The translations under genes and the position numbers were made by a program. From positions 12,954,428 to 13,018,427 of the forward strand of contig OZ023194.1 in the NCBI GenBank assembly GCA_963995505.1: DNA of 64,000 bases, written 5' to 3'. The stretch is from Hypericum androsaemum (Eukaryota; Streptophyta; Magnoliopsida; Malpighiales; Hypericaceae). Below the pieces are notes generated by a model. That model was not told the origin of the DNA and did no database searches. It saw only the letters and a list, made by a program, of their open reading frames with translations. Shown piece by piece: positions 21,347-32,221 of the stretch; within the stretch, counting starts at the first letter, position 1; every line of letters begins with the position of its first letter.

Positions 21347-24300
21347 ATGGGGAAGTCTCCTGCGAAATGGATCAAGACGATCCTCTTCGGGAAGAAGTCC
21401 TCCAAATCACAACATACCAAAGGAAGAGGGGTAATTTTTAAACATCGGTTGCATTGATCCACAATTCTGTCGCATTATTGCCACACCCATGTTGTTGTTT
21501 AAGATCTTTACCTGGCTGTTACAGTGGTTAGGTGTTACTTGATTATACCTGCCTATGATAATGGAAAATCAAAATCTCGCTGAAGTGCGAGGATGCCTTC
21601 TAGTTCAGTATACCAGATCTGCTGATGTGCTCAAATTCCTTTCCATGCAACTGTTTTAATTGACCGAATTTGAAATCAACAATTTAGCATTTGTTTCTCT
21701 TGAGTAGATTTATACATTCAACTTCCACACTTAGCTGCATTGTTAGCCCATTTTATTTGGCTGTCTTGCTGTTTTTAATATTGCTATCAAGTTCGTGCTT
21801 AATGTTCTACCCAACGGATTAATGTTCTTGCTTAATTTCTACAATTGGGTATTGTTCTTTGCCATGAAGTTGATTTTCTGGTGGCACCAGCCTGAAAGAA
21901 TGCTGACAAAACCTGATGATTTTGTTCAGAAATCTGGTTACGAGAAAGAAGTACTGGATTCTGCCAAGGCAAGGGGTTCTGACTTGGCTTCGGCGGAACC
22001 TGTGATTTCACATCCAACGCTGAATGCTATTGTTAGAACGGAAAGGAGTTTAGACGTGGAAAACAAGGAAAACTCAAACTTGCCATATGATGGGGGAGCA
22101 GTGTTAACAGCAAATCAGAATTCCAACGTGCAAGGATCTGTTCCTCGCGATGCTCCACCAGATCCTGAAACGCAGAGATTAGAAGAGGCTGCAATGATGG
22201 TCCAAGCTGCTTTCAGGGGTTACTTGGTATGTACTCGCTTTGGAGCAGCACTCTTGTAAAGAGATGGCTAATTTCTTTATATTTCTGGTTACTTCTTTGC
22301 TTCTGAAAACCGGAAGTGCTGGATACCTCTGTACGATCCTTACTTGTGTGGTGCTCATGTTTAGCATTTGCTTTATCGCACCCAGAGATTAGCGATTTAG
22401 TTATGTTTGGTTTATTTGAAGGCTCGTAGGGCATTCCGTGCGCTTAAAGGGATAATAAGGCTTCAGGCACTTATCAGAGGGCATTTGGTTAGGAGACAAG
22501 CTGTTGCAACTTTATGCTGCATGCTAGGAATTGTCAAGTTGCAGGCCATAGCTCGAGGAAGGAAGGCTAGAAGTTCAGAGATTGCACATGACGTGTACCA
22601 AAAGATCAGCTTAACGAAACTTCTGGTAATTTGCCGTGCATTCGCTCGTATAGTTAATTAATCTTACGGAACTTAGCCTTGCTGATTTTCCTTTTCATAG
22701 CTAGATACTGCATATTGGTTTAAAATTATTGACTGTAGAGACGTCAATTCAAGAACAGTATGCATCTGACCTTCTTTTGTCTCACCAACTTTTAGATAGG
22801 ACTAAATTTCGTTAGCAATTTTCCATTATGTCAAAATTTGAACTTGCAATTACATCTTGTTCACTATAGACTCGATGGACACTATCCTGTGTTTTCCTGT
22901 CTGCTTTGGCTGCTTTTTACCTCCACTATTTTGTTTTCTCTCAGGGAAGCAAGCAGGCTGATGTGACTAGAGTCATCATGACTGTTCAAATTGCGAAGCT
23001 TACCTCCAGTACCTATGTTCGCAAGGTATTATTTACTGTATGTCCCATCTGCCAAAGGGACACGCTTGTGACCCTCTCAAGGCTACGATGTTGGATAGAG
23101 TCCAATTAAGTGCTAGTTGTTGGATCTGTTGCATTTTTGACCAATTACGAATACTCAGAGATATGTGCTCCATACCATGAATAAGCTTTGAATTTCAGAA
23201 TTGGCATTCAAGTATTTTTGCCATTCTATTTATTACTGTCTGCTGGAGAGCATGGATGGGGTTTTAACTGTTAGCTTTTGCTTGGTGTTTTCAGCTTGTT
23301 GCCCCATCACCTACTTTCATGCCTTTGCGTATCTGTTATGATCCTGTTGAACCAAATTCTGTTCCAAGCTGGTTAGATCGCTGGTCGGTGTCCTGTTTCT
23401 GGAAACCGGCTCCCCATCCAAAGAGAATCCGTCATTCAAAAGCACAGAAAAAGCATGCTACTGGACAGGTGATGGAAGCTGAGGTCAGTAGGCCAAAACG
23501 CAGTGTCCGGAGGGTTCCTTCTGCTAATGTGGATAATAACTCGGTGCATACCTCTGAACTTGAGAAGCCCAAGCGTAGCCTCAGAAAAGTCTCGATGCAT
23601 GTCAATGAAACTGTGCAAGAAAATCCTCAGCATGAGCTTGAAAAGGTGAAACGTAGTTTGAGAAAGGTTCACACTCCTACCCCGGAAATTTCTGTCCAGC
23701 AACCGGAGGTTGAAACCGAGAAGCCAAAGCAAAACTTAGAAAAGGTACCAAGCATTATAAGCAATAATGTTTTGATACACGAATCAAGTAATTCAAGTGA
23801 GAAGATGAACACAGAAGCTCCTTTGATGGCACCGAAAGTACCTGATTCAATGGAGGCCGAGACTGTTCCAATACTAACTGAAGTTCTGGAGTCGGCCCCT
23901 GTGACATTAGAAATCAACGAGACATCACAAGTATTGCAGGATGATCAGGAAGAGGTGGAACCAAAACCTTTGTTGGTGGATAACGAAAACGGCGAGAACA
24001 ATGCCAACGCAAATGGGGAATTGAGCTTGAAGGAGGAGCCAACAAGCAACGGAGGTCATAGATCAGGAAGGAAAACACTTGGCTCGGTAAAGCAAGAACG
24101 ACTGGACAATGGATTGCAAAGCACTCCGACAGTCCCTAGCTATATGGCTGCTACGGAATCCGCAAAGGCAAAACTGAGAGCACAAGGTTCTCCAAGGTTC
24201 AGCCAAGAGAGTTCTGAAAAAGCTAATCCAACTCGTCGCCATTCTCTTCCTTCTTCAACTAATGGCAAAGTCATTTCTCAGTCACCGAGGACCCAAAAAG

Positions 24301-24623
24301 CAGGTTCTGGAGGCAAAACTGGGAATAAAAGTGACAAGTCTCTTGTATCCTCGAGAGATGGAAATGGTACATCTACGAATCTTATTCTACTAATCTTATT
24401 CTAAGTATCACCAGTTTACTTTTCTTCCCTAGATATACTGAGACAAGCGCTTCTTGATCCGTTGAATGGCCTCTTCCATTTCTCCGCTTACTTTATCCAC
24501 CTTTTTTCAATTAACTAACCTATCTTATTGATCTGCAATGTTTGGTTTGCTGCATTGTCTTGTTGATTTGCAATGTCGGCCGGTTTTGCAGCGAAGGGAG
24601 TTCCGGTGGAATGGAAGAGGTGA
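21347..24623 (+). CDS. IQD31: IQ-domain protein, IQD31-like
   Basis: Exons are 21347-21430, 21891-22226, 22422-22625, 22945-23025, 23295-24366 and 24592-24623. All join in frame and give about 602 residues, starting [20 protein letters not shown] and ending [10 protein letters not shown], both typical of this IQD subgroup. The IQ67 domain begins near residue 127 ([15 protein letters not shown]) and continues [20 protein letters not shown] and [13 protein letters not shown]. Its first IQ motif is split by a phase-0 intron at the place known for IQD genes. The long basic, Ser/Lys-rich C-terminal region has repeated [13 protein letters not shown] blocks (residues about 285-380). IQDs bind calmodulin and act as plasma-membrane or microtubule scaffolds, often with kinesin light-chain partners; for this protein that is family inference. 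The leader, rich in CT, starts shortly after the upstream MULE. Intact. Confidence 0.93.
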
Positions 24624-25214
24624 GAGCTGATTGCTGGCTATAGCTCACGTTTATAGGAGTCGTCCTATCTGGTGTCCCTTTGTGCTTCTTCTACCTAAGG
24701 TTTAAAGATTGTGCTCGGAAACTGAGAACGATACCATTCGCGTTGAGTTTGCGGAATCTGTGTTAATCTACTTGTCTTAACGAGTGGTTCTGAGTGAATG
24801 TACATCATAGGTTTTGTAACTTTTAACCATAATCACAATTGACTGTGATCTGCGTTTGGATTTTAACATGCTTCTGTCTGTTCATAATGAAGTTTCTTGC
24901 CTGTATCCTTTCATATTCTGGTGCATTGAGCAGGTTTCCCATCTCGAATATTTGTTGCACCGACACAAAAAACCGATCTCTTTGTTGATACACGATCTTC
25001 TCTTTGCCATCCACATTTCAGGAAATCACTCTGGGACCAGAATCTGTTCATTTTATAGAGTACCATCGCGAGTGCTCTTCTATTTCAAAACTCGCAAATA
25101 TATTATTTATTGATTTTCTTTTTTAAGTTATATATGAATAAGATATTTTCTTGCATATTTAATTATACTATTTATTTTTTGATTTACCTAAGATGTCATA
25201 AGAACTCTTTGTAC
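24624..25214. other. IQD 3' UTR and intergenic DNA
   Basis: The first few hundred bases presumably hold the 3' UTR of the IQD gene; the rest turns A/T-rich up to the abrupt start of the G-rich block. No gene seen. Confidence 0.5.
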
Positions 25215-25770
25215 ACGGTTCGGGGTCTAGGATCCGGAGTCTGGGGGTTGCAGTCCGGGGTCCAGGGTCCGGTCATCCAGTGTCCGGGGTTCAGGGGTCC
25301 AGGGTCGGGGCGGGGTCCAGGTTCCCAGGTCCGAGGGTTCGGGGGAGGGTTCGGGGTCGGGGTCGGGGTCGGGGGCGAGGTACTGGGTCCGGGTTCGGGG
25401 GGCGGGAGTCGGGGTCCAAAGTTTGGGATTGGGGGACGTGGGTCTGGGGGCGGCGTCTGGGGTTCGAGGACGGCGTTCGGGGGTCCTGGGGCGGCGTCTG
25501 GGGTCCGGCAGTCTAGGGTTTGGGGTTTGGGGGTCCGGGTGTCCAGGGATCCAGGTCTGGGGGTTCTAGTGTCCGGGGGTTCGAGGTCCAAGGTCTGGAG
25601 GTCGGTGGTCAGGGTCGGGGGTCCTGAGTTCGGGGGATCTGGGGTCCAGGGGTCTAAGGTCCGGGGTCTGCGAGTCCAGGTCTGCGATTTCAGGGGTTCG
25701 GGAACCGGGATTGGGACCCGGTGTCTGGGGTCCGGGGATAGGGGGTCCGGGGTCCAGGGTTCTCAAGTGT
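25215..25770. repeat. G-rich degenerate satellite (GGGGTCC-like unit)
   Basis: About 555 bp is built from variants of a 6-8-base unit (GGGGTCC, GGGTTC, GGTCGGG, GGGGTCT). Nearly all G-runs are on the plus strand and there is almost no adenine in places. It rises sharply from flanks of about 25 percent GC. Long open frames on both strands are by-products of the repeat. It offers dense G-quadruplex potential; no function is shown by sequence. Confidence 0.9.
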
Positions 25771-26014
25771 CTTTAAAAATAAAACAGGGTACTAAAGTGA
25801 GTATTTTCATAACAGATAGTGCAAAATATTTATTTCATATAATACATGTTACTAAATTATTTTTATTTTTTAACATTTTTTATTTAAAAAATCAGTGTGT
25901 ACAATTTATTTAATTTTCTACGTATAAAATTTAGAAATAAAATAGAAAAATATGAAAACTTTTATATATTTTTCTAATCTATATTTAAAATTTTAATTTA
26001 AAGACATTTGAAAA

Positions 26015-26017
<3 letters not shown>

Positions 26018-26052
<35 letters not shown>
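26018..26052. repeat. (TA)n microsatellite
   Basis: About 17 TA units in an A/T-rich tract downstream of the G-rich block. Confidence 0.95.
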
Positions 26053-26056
<4 letters not shown>

Positions 26057-26251
26057 TTAACAATATTGTCACTCACATTTTTAACCATGACGATAATAAT
26101 GTTACGCAAGTGGACTAAAACACACAGTATTAAAAGTGAATTTTAACAAAATCACACAAACTGTTAAAAAGGGAGAAATTTCAACCCTAGCAACTAATAT
26201 CGTCGGAAAGAAGGAGGGCAGGAAGCAGCCAGTAACCGCTTTCGACAAAAA

Positions 26252-26430
26252 ATGTCGTGTACAATCGCAACCCGAACTCCCGTAGCCGGGCCCGAAGACG
26301 ACTCCAAGTCCGTCTCAAAGAAGACAGCCAAGGAGGCCGCGAAGCAGAAGAAGCTCCACCGCCTTCAGGAGGCGGCCGCGCGCTATCCCTGGAGGACGGG
26401 ATCGACCCAGCCTCGACTTCGATGTCGTTT
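26252..26430 (+). pseudogene. Fragment resembling the N-terminus of cytosolic aspartyl-tRNA synthetase
   Basis: The open stretch reads DDSKSVSKKTAKEAAKQKKL then HRLQEAAA, and one frame over continues RALSLEDGIDPA. Lysine/alanine-rich helices followed by a SLEDD-like motif are typical of the N-terminal extension of plant cytosolic AspRS. A frameshift separates the two parts and nothing of the catalytic domain follows. The GC content is far above the surroundings, fitting a displaced exon 1 copy. The match rests on composition and one short motif and is tentative. Confidence 0.35.
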
Positions 26431-27480
26431 CATCTCTTCCCTTTCTTGGGCTCGTTTGCTACTATGGGCCTAGTGGACTGTACGGATTTCATTTACAATG
26501 GGAGTGTTTTTTTTTGACATTTCGGACAAAAAAATGAGATTCTTTTTAACATAGACTATTGATGACGCTATTCTGTACTAACTTCACTACTCCAACCTTG
26601 TACACCTTATTAAGCCTCCCTATGTGGAGAGAGCTTGAGATTTTAGGCCTTTTTATATATCAAATAATGTTTTCCATTTAACGTCTAAAATGGGGAAGTC
26701 GCTATATCGAATTTGTGACGATGATTAAATCGAGACTATGTGCATCATATTTTTTGTTGCACTTTTTTTAGAATTTATTGTTACGCCTGTTAATAAATAT
26801 TTTTCTACTGATGGAAACGATTTGTTTCTCGTTAAAGGTTAATAGGAAAACATGTTAATGAAGCTCTTTCGAGCAAATACAACTTTACTAAATTTTGGTT
26901 AAAATCTCACGAATACAAATTCATTGTAGAACCAGAATTTGGTTTATTCACAATGTATGAAGATCCTCGCTAGGTATCTATGGTTAAATGATTAAAACAC
27001 TCAAATCATAATTGGTGAATTCGTAGGTTCAATTCTTATCGGATGTATGCCAACGAGATTGTTCATCCAATAAGTCTATTGGAACTCGTTTAGTATCAAT
27101 GAAATCTCATCATCTATACATAATATAATGAATTGGTGGTCGTCCGGCCTTGGTCATCGCGACTCTCTTTGTGAGCTGCAGTCCTTCTCCTGAAGTTATG
27201 AAGCTATTTTGGCGAATTTTTTAGAAAAAGTTGTCTCGCGCTCCTAGGTATTCTCTTACTATCTATATGTATGGGTTTCTGGTACAAATATCTTTTGTTT
27301 TGATCTTGATCGAGCTTTTTTCCGTGAGTATGGCATGGGTTAACCTCAACTTCTTCCGACGCCGTAATTACCATAAAATAGAGTTCGATAGACTCCGAAA
27401 ACTTTAAAAAAAAAATAGAAGAAGAGAGAGTTACGACAGTTAAAACACAACGCTCTTACCCGCCAATTCTTCTTTTCCAA
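26431..27480. other. Intergenic DNA with possible SINE-like block
   Basis: No gene is supported. At about 26965-27060 the order CTATGGTTAAATGATT ... GGTTCAATTCTT resembles pol III boxes A and B, so a diverged SINE of another family is possible. The last 100 bp are the presumed 5' flank of the PPR gene. Confidence 0.4.
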
Positions 27481-29259
27481 ATGCAAATCCCCGAAGCACC
27501 GACCAGACAAATAAACCCCCCTGTCTATAACGGAACGCCACCTAACTTAACCGCTCTCCTCCACTTGCCCCTGCGCTCGAACCAGCTGAAGCAAATCCAT
27601 TCTCGGATCATCACCACGCGACGCCTTCCCCTCGTTCCGCTCCTCGTCGGTGCGCTCCTCGGGTCGTCCCTCGTCGACTATGCCCGCCACATGTTCGACA
27701 AAATTCCCAACCCGAGGTCGTCGCTGTACGACCGCCTAATTTCTGCTTACACTGGCATGTGTAGGCACCTGGAAGCCCTGGCGGTGTTTGTGACGATGCA
27801 TCGGAGGGATGTCGGAGTAGGGTTTTTTACTGCTCCCCCCGTTGTTAAGTCGTGTACTGCACTGATGGCTGTCGAGGGAGGGAGGCAGGTTCATTGTTTG
27901 GTGGTGAAACGTGGGATTGGTGAGAATGTTCATGTTCATAGCTCTTTGATGGATTTGTATGCGAAAGCTGGAGATTTGGGTTCTGCGAGGAGGGTTTTCG
28001 ATGGGGTTTTGGTGAGGGATCCGGTTAGTTATAACTGTTTGGTTTCTGGGTATTTGAGGGCTGGTGAGGTTTTGGCTGCGAGGGAGTTGTTTGATTCGAT
28101 GGATGAGAGGACAGTGAGTTCGTGGAATGCGATGATCTCGGGGTATGCCCATAACGGGGAGTTTCGTGAGGCATTGACGGTCTTTGAGGAAATGGTGGAA
28201 GAGAATGTGTGTCCTAATGAGAAGACATTGGCGAGTGTGCTTTCGGTTTGTGCAAAGGTTGGGGATCTGAGGATGGCTTTGAGAGTCAAGAAGTATATGG
28301 ACGACAATCATTGGCATGCAAATATGATTCTTTCAACAGCACTGTTGGAGTTGTATGTGAAATGTGGGGCCATTGATGAGGCACGGCGAGAGTTTGAGCG
28401 GATGCAGACAAGAGATGTTGTTGCGTGGAGTACAATGATCGCAGGGTATGCCTTAAATGGGAGATCGGGTGAGGCACTAAAGCTGTTTGAATTCATGAAA
28501 AGAGAAAATGTTAAGCCAAATGCTGTTGCACTTGTTAGTGTTTTGTCTGCTTGTTCAAATTTGGGCTCAACAGAGACTAGCGAGCGCGTTGGTAAATATG
28601 TTGAGGGTCAGGATTTGGCGTCGGATATGCATGTGGCGTCTGCACTTGTACATATGTACTCACAGAGTGGCAATATCATTAAAGCACGTGAAGTTTTCGA
28701 TAAGATGGTTAAAACGGATATTGTTAGTTGGAACACAATGATAATGGGTCTGGCAACTAACGGGTGTGCCGAAGAGGCTATTGATCTTTATCGGGAGATG
28801 ATCCAAGGGACTACAGAACCAGATGATATAACATATGTAGGACTATTGACGGGCTGTGCTCGTGCCGGCCTCATTGAAAAAGGCCTTGAGCTCTTCAGAT
28901 GTATGCAAGCAGATCACCAAATTAAACCGCAAATTGAGCATTACGCTTGCGTCGTTGACCTCTATTGTAGATCCGGTAGATTAGACGAAGCACACAAGTT
29001 CATATGTAAAATAGAAATGGAGCCTAATGTCGTGATCTGGGGATCTCTCTTGGCTGCTTCTAGAACCTACTGCAATGTGGAGCTAGCTGAGCTCTCTGCA
29101 AAAAGGTTGCTGGAACTTGAACCCAGGAATCATGGAAACTACATTCAACTCTGCAATATGTATGCTTCAACGGGCAGATGGCCTGAAGCTCTAGCTGTTC
29201 GGAACTTGATGAAGGATACGGGAGTACCAAAGACAGCGTCACACAGTTGGATAAACTAG
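27481..29259 (+). CDS. Pentatricopeptide repeat protein, PLS class, E subgroup
   Basis: A single uninterrupted reading frame of 592 codons. The most upstream ATG is used. From about residue 80 it is a run of PLS-type PPR motifs, with typical phrases such as LMDLYAKAGDLGSARRVFD, VSSWNAMISGYAHNGEFREA and VVAWSTMIAGYALNGRSGEA. The end (NVVIWGSLLAASRTYCNVEL to LCNMYASTGRWPEALAVRNL) is an E motif. It stops after VPKTASHSWIN, so the E2 motif is incomplete and there is no DYW deaminase domain. Such proteins bind organellar RNA and help in C-to-U editing or processing in mitochondria or plastids. The target RNA cannot be read from here without the PPR code. Intronless, as most plant PPR genes. Looks functional. 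Confidence 0.95.
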   Translation: MQIPEAPTRQINPPVYNGTPPNLTALLHLPLRSNQLKQIHSRIITTRRLPLVPLLVGALLGSSLVDYARHMFDKIPNPRSSLYDRLISAYTGMCRHLEALAVFVTMHRRDVGVGFFTAPPVVKSCTALMAVEGGRQVHCLVVKRGIGENVHVHSSLMDLYAKAGDLGSARRVFDGVLVRDPVSYNCLVSGYLRAGEVLAARELFDSMDERTVSSWNAMISGYAHNGEFREALTVFEEMVEENVCPNEKTLASVLSVCAKVGDLRMALRVKKYMDDNHWHANMILSTALLELYVKCGAIDEARREFERMQTRDVVAWSTMIAGYALNGRSGEALKLFEFMKRENVKPNAVALVSVLSACSNLGSTETSERVGKYVEGQDLASDMHVASALVHMYSQSGNIIKAREVFDKMVKTDIVSWNTMIMGLATNGCAEEAIDLYREMIQGTTEPDDITYVGLLTGCARAGLIEKGLELFRCMQADHQIKPQIEHYACVVDLYCRSGRLDEAHKFICKIEMEPNVVIWGSLLAASRTYCNVELAELSAKRLLELEPRNHGNYIQLCNMYASTGRWPEALAVRNLMKDTGVPKTASHSWIN

Positions 29260-29589
29260 GGAAATGGAGTAAGCAAACCCCTTCCTGGTAATGCATCAGA
29301 TCAGTTCACCTAAGTTGTCTGTCTCTGTTTTGTTAATGACTGCGCAATTTACTCTGGTCTTTTTAATGTAAAGTCTGACTTAGAACTAGGATTGTTTTCT
29401 ACTAAATTATAACCCTTTACGCATCAGAATGCATGAAATACTTGCATTTTCCCTCAAATAATCTGCAGGCATCCTTCAATTAATCAGTACTAGGTATGAA
29501 AGATATTCATTGCTCAGTTCGAATATACTATATGTTTCCTTGCCACTAGCTGGTGCTTGAATCGAATGTACTTGACTCTGGATAAATTA

Positions 29590-30128
29590 GATGCTTGTTT
29601 GGTTTTTTTTTAATCCGGAAACAATGAATGCCATTCCTCTTCTTGGAGATTTTTCAGTGTCAGTGACATACATGATCACTGGCGACAACAAGCTCAGAAT
29701 AAAAATGGTGGCCAGGCCAGTTGACAAGCCCACTCCAGTGAACTTGGCTTTCCATAGCTATTGGAATCCCAACGGGCACTCCAGCGGAGACATTCTCTTC
29801 CACACTATCCGAATCTACGGGAGCAATACCACCCCTGTCGACAGCGTGCTCATCCCCACCGGAGAAATTGCCCCTGTCCGGGTCACGCCCTACGACTTCC
29901 TCGAACCCGCAGTGATCAGGGACAAGATTGGCACGTTACCCGCGGTCTTCACCGCGTCGGTGCTCTACGACGGGGCGGAAACTAGAGCTGTGGACTAACA
30001 AGCCCGGGTTGTAATACCACACCGGCAATATGCTCCATGATGTCAAGTCAAGGGCAAGGAGGGTGCCGTGTACCACAAGCATGATGGCCTTTGCCTGGAG
30101 AGAATTTTGAGCATTTATGATCTATAGG
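29590..30128 (+). pseudogene. Galactose mutarotase (aldose 1-epimerase) fragment
   Basis: The open part reads VTYMITGDNKLRIKMVARPV, PVNLAFHSYWNPNGHSSGDI and VDSVLIPTGEIAPVRVTPYD followed by FLEP, which follows plant aldose 1-epimerase in order. The catalytic-region HxYWN is present, but the frame stops at about 29998. The downstream family segment (VKGKEGAVYHKHDGLCLE) is recovered only in another frame at about 30040-30110. The N-terminal third and the C-terminal catalytic glutamate region are absent. It lies 330 bp beyond the PPR stop and has no start context of its own. It is read as a truncated pseudogene. Confidence 0.8.
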
Positions 30129-30850
30129 TTCACGGCTGGTTAGGGCATCTCATGAGTTCACATAATTATTAGACCGACTTAAATTTGGTTCGTGAAGCAG
30201 TAGAAGTATAACAAAACTTTTGAGGTGGTTCAGACATCTAGACTGTCCTGGAATTGCGAGTATTTTTTTAATTTCTAGTTGGTTATTGATCAATTTGGAA
30301 TCCATTGTACAATTGAGTTGTTAATAATCATAATCAGGATAAAGACTTTGCACAAAACTTGTACCCGAAAAGTTGGTGTAAGATCCTTTTCAGCGGCTGA
30401 TGCTAGTTGAATTTATGGCACCATGTAGTTTTTCTATACCACCTACCGTGTTCTTGACACTAGCGTTAGGATACGAACTCAAAATTTCTTGGTTAAACTA
30501 TTAACAATGCTACCATGTAGTTTTTATTAACTTATTAATGCAAACTTTGGTACACCAAACTTGACACCTGCTTATATATGTAGAGGCAGTTGTAACAATA
30601 ACGAAATGATTGGGACTAGAATCTAGAGGAGACTATGCGGTTGTTCGTGGTTCTCTCTAATTTAGAGAGACCATCAAAGAAAAAGCTAATGAAGCATAAG
30701 GGTAATTAGCCATAACTCCAACAATTGTTCGAAGATAAAAACTATAATACACTTTGCGTTAAAACTTGATAGCGAGAATTTTGTTGTTTTTTGTTTTAGC
30801 TCCGACATGAATTAGTCGGCTCGCGCAGATGTTTAGGCACAAGATGGAGA
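30129..30850. other. Intergenic DNA
   Basis: A/T-rich with no supported gene; the end nearest 30850 should hold the 3' UTR of the minus-strand RING gene. Confidence 0.5.
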
Positions 30851-31495
30851 TTAACAAATAGCAGGCATCTGAAACCTGCACAATGGGCAAGCATTGCTCT
30901 TCTCCAGCCAATTCTTGATGCACCTTTCATGGTAAACATGCAAACAAGGGGTCCTAGCCGCTTGCATCCCAGCCAACAAGTCCTCCAAGCATATCACACA
31001 CTGTCTCGGACGCCCTTCTACTCGAACCACCTCCGGTGCAAATCCATTGCAACCAGCTTCATTACCAGACCCTGGTCCGGACACCATGGATGGTCTTGTA
31101 CTCCTAACTTGGACGACCATGGGCACGACCTCGTTGCCTACACTCGCGCAGCCCCGCGCGCATTCGTGCATCTTTTGGATCACCGTCGGATGAGCATTCG
31201 TGGGGATGTCCATCTCCGCGAGCATCCCTACCACAACGGACCAAGACCCTTGGCTTACCAGCTGACTCTTTGTCAAAGCGAACCGCTTCATGATCATGGG
31301 AACTTCTTCTACTGCCTCCTCGTACCGATGATCATGATCGTCTTCTGGGTTATGTGGCACGATGTGCCCGTATATATCGATCAAGAACAATGTCTCCTTT
31401 GGCAGGGAATCGTCGCAGTCGTCGTCATCCGTGATGCATCGTTCTTCGACTAGCCAGGCGTCGCAGAGATATTGTGTAACAATGGTGGTGGACAT
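30851..31495 (-). CDS. RING-H2 finger protein, probable E3 ubiquitin ligase
   Basis: A single-exon frame of 214 codons. The C-terminal RING-H2 runs from CVICLEDLLAG through TPCLHVYHERCIKNWLEKS to NACPLCRF, with the spacing C-x2-C, C-x-H-x2-H-x2-C, C-x2-C expected for zinc binding and E2 recruitment. The N-terminal 150 residues contain an acidic patch (DDDDCDDS) and no transmembrane segment or other domain I recognise. The GC content is higher than the neighbouring intergenic DNA. A TATA box (31531-31540) lies upstream. RING-H2 proteins of this plan transfer ubiquitin to substrates, but the substrate is unknown. A 174-codon open frame on the opposite strand is a shadow. Confidence 0.9.
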   Translation of the reverse strand: MSTTIVTQYLCDAWLVEERCITDDDDCDDSLPKETLFLIDIYGHIVPHNPEDDHDHRYEEAVEEVPMIMKRFALTKSQLVSQGSWSVVVGMLAEMDIPTNAHPTVIQKMHECARGCASVGNEVVPMVVQVRSTRPSMVSGPGSGNEAGCNGFAPEVVRVEGRPRQCVICLEDLLAGMQAARTPCLHVYHERCIKNWLEKSNACPLCRFQMPAIC

Positions 31496-31530
31496 CCTTG
31501 GAACAGCTAGGGCTATCTGTGTGATCTGTG

Positions 31531-31540
31531 TTTATTTATA
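31531..31540 (-). promoter_or_regulatory. TATA box of the RING-H2 gene
   Basis: Minus-strand TATAAATAAA about 36-45 bases before the start codon at 31495, implying a very short 5' UTR. Assigned by sequence and position only. Confidence 0.6.
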
Positions 31541-32221
31541 GCTGGTCTTGGGAAGTCCATAGCAGGTAGGAACATAATAAGAATTCCAACTGCACAAGAC
31601 TCGAATATGGATTAGTTAATTAGTATCTCTCAAGGAGTGACTTTGAAGCTACATGATATTTTGGAAAAGATGGGAAAAAATATAACAAGTAAATTAGTTA
31701 ATGAAAGTGGAGCTGAGGAAGAGTATGTTATCGGCTCTTTGGAAACCAAACCACCCACCCACTACAACAACACAGCACCATCTACATTCACAGCCAGCGC
31801 AATCGCCAACCCCATTATAACAACAATAGCATCCATCATCGCTCAATCAACCGACTAATCTCGAACTCTCTTGCCCTTTTTTCCTTATCAAGAAAATCGA
31901 CCGACTAACTCGAAACTACATCAGGTAGACTTCTCCACTTCAGTAGAGAAAGTATCATCTACTTCATATATATATATATATATATATACTCGTGATATCT
32001 GGATAAAAACAGTAAGGAACCAAATCTAGACCCGTCAAAAGACATCAGATTTATGTAGATCTTTTTGTCATCCCTACTGGTGTATATCACAAATCAAACT
32101 TCAGCTGAAAATAAAACTTTCCTACGGTTATCTCAAGTAATCCAAGAGTTGGAAAAACACAAGCACGGTCCAAATACGTGAAACTTACAAAACTTGCAAA
32201 AAAAAGAACACGATTTGAGTT
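31541..32221. other. Intergenic DNA
   Basis: Contains a short (TA)n tract at about 31969-31987 and the probable 3' UTR of VPS29. No gene is supported. Confidence 0.5.

Noticed and set aside
25110..25913. 267-codon open frame (and long antisense frames) over the G-rich block
   Set aside because: Gly/Val/Arg- or Pro-rich translation in every frame follows from the short repeat unit; no domain, start context or splice structure supports a gene.
27736..28317. 193-codon minus-strand open frame
   Set aside because: Antisense shadow of the PPR gene.
30929..31453. 174-codon plus-strand open frame
   Set aside because: Antisense shadow of the RING-H2 gene with no family resemblance.
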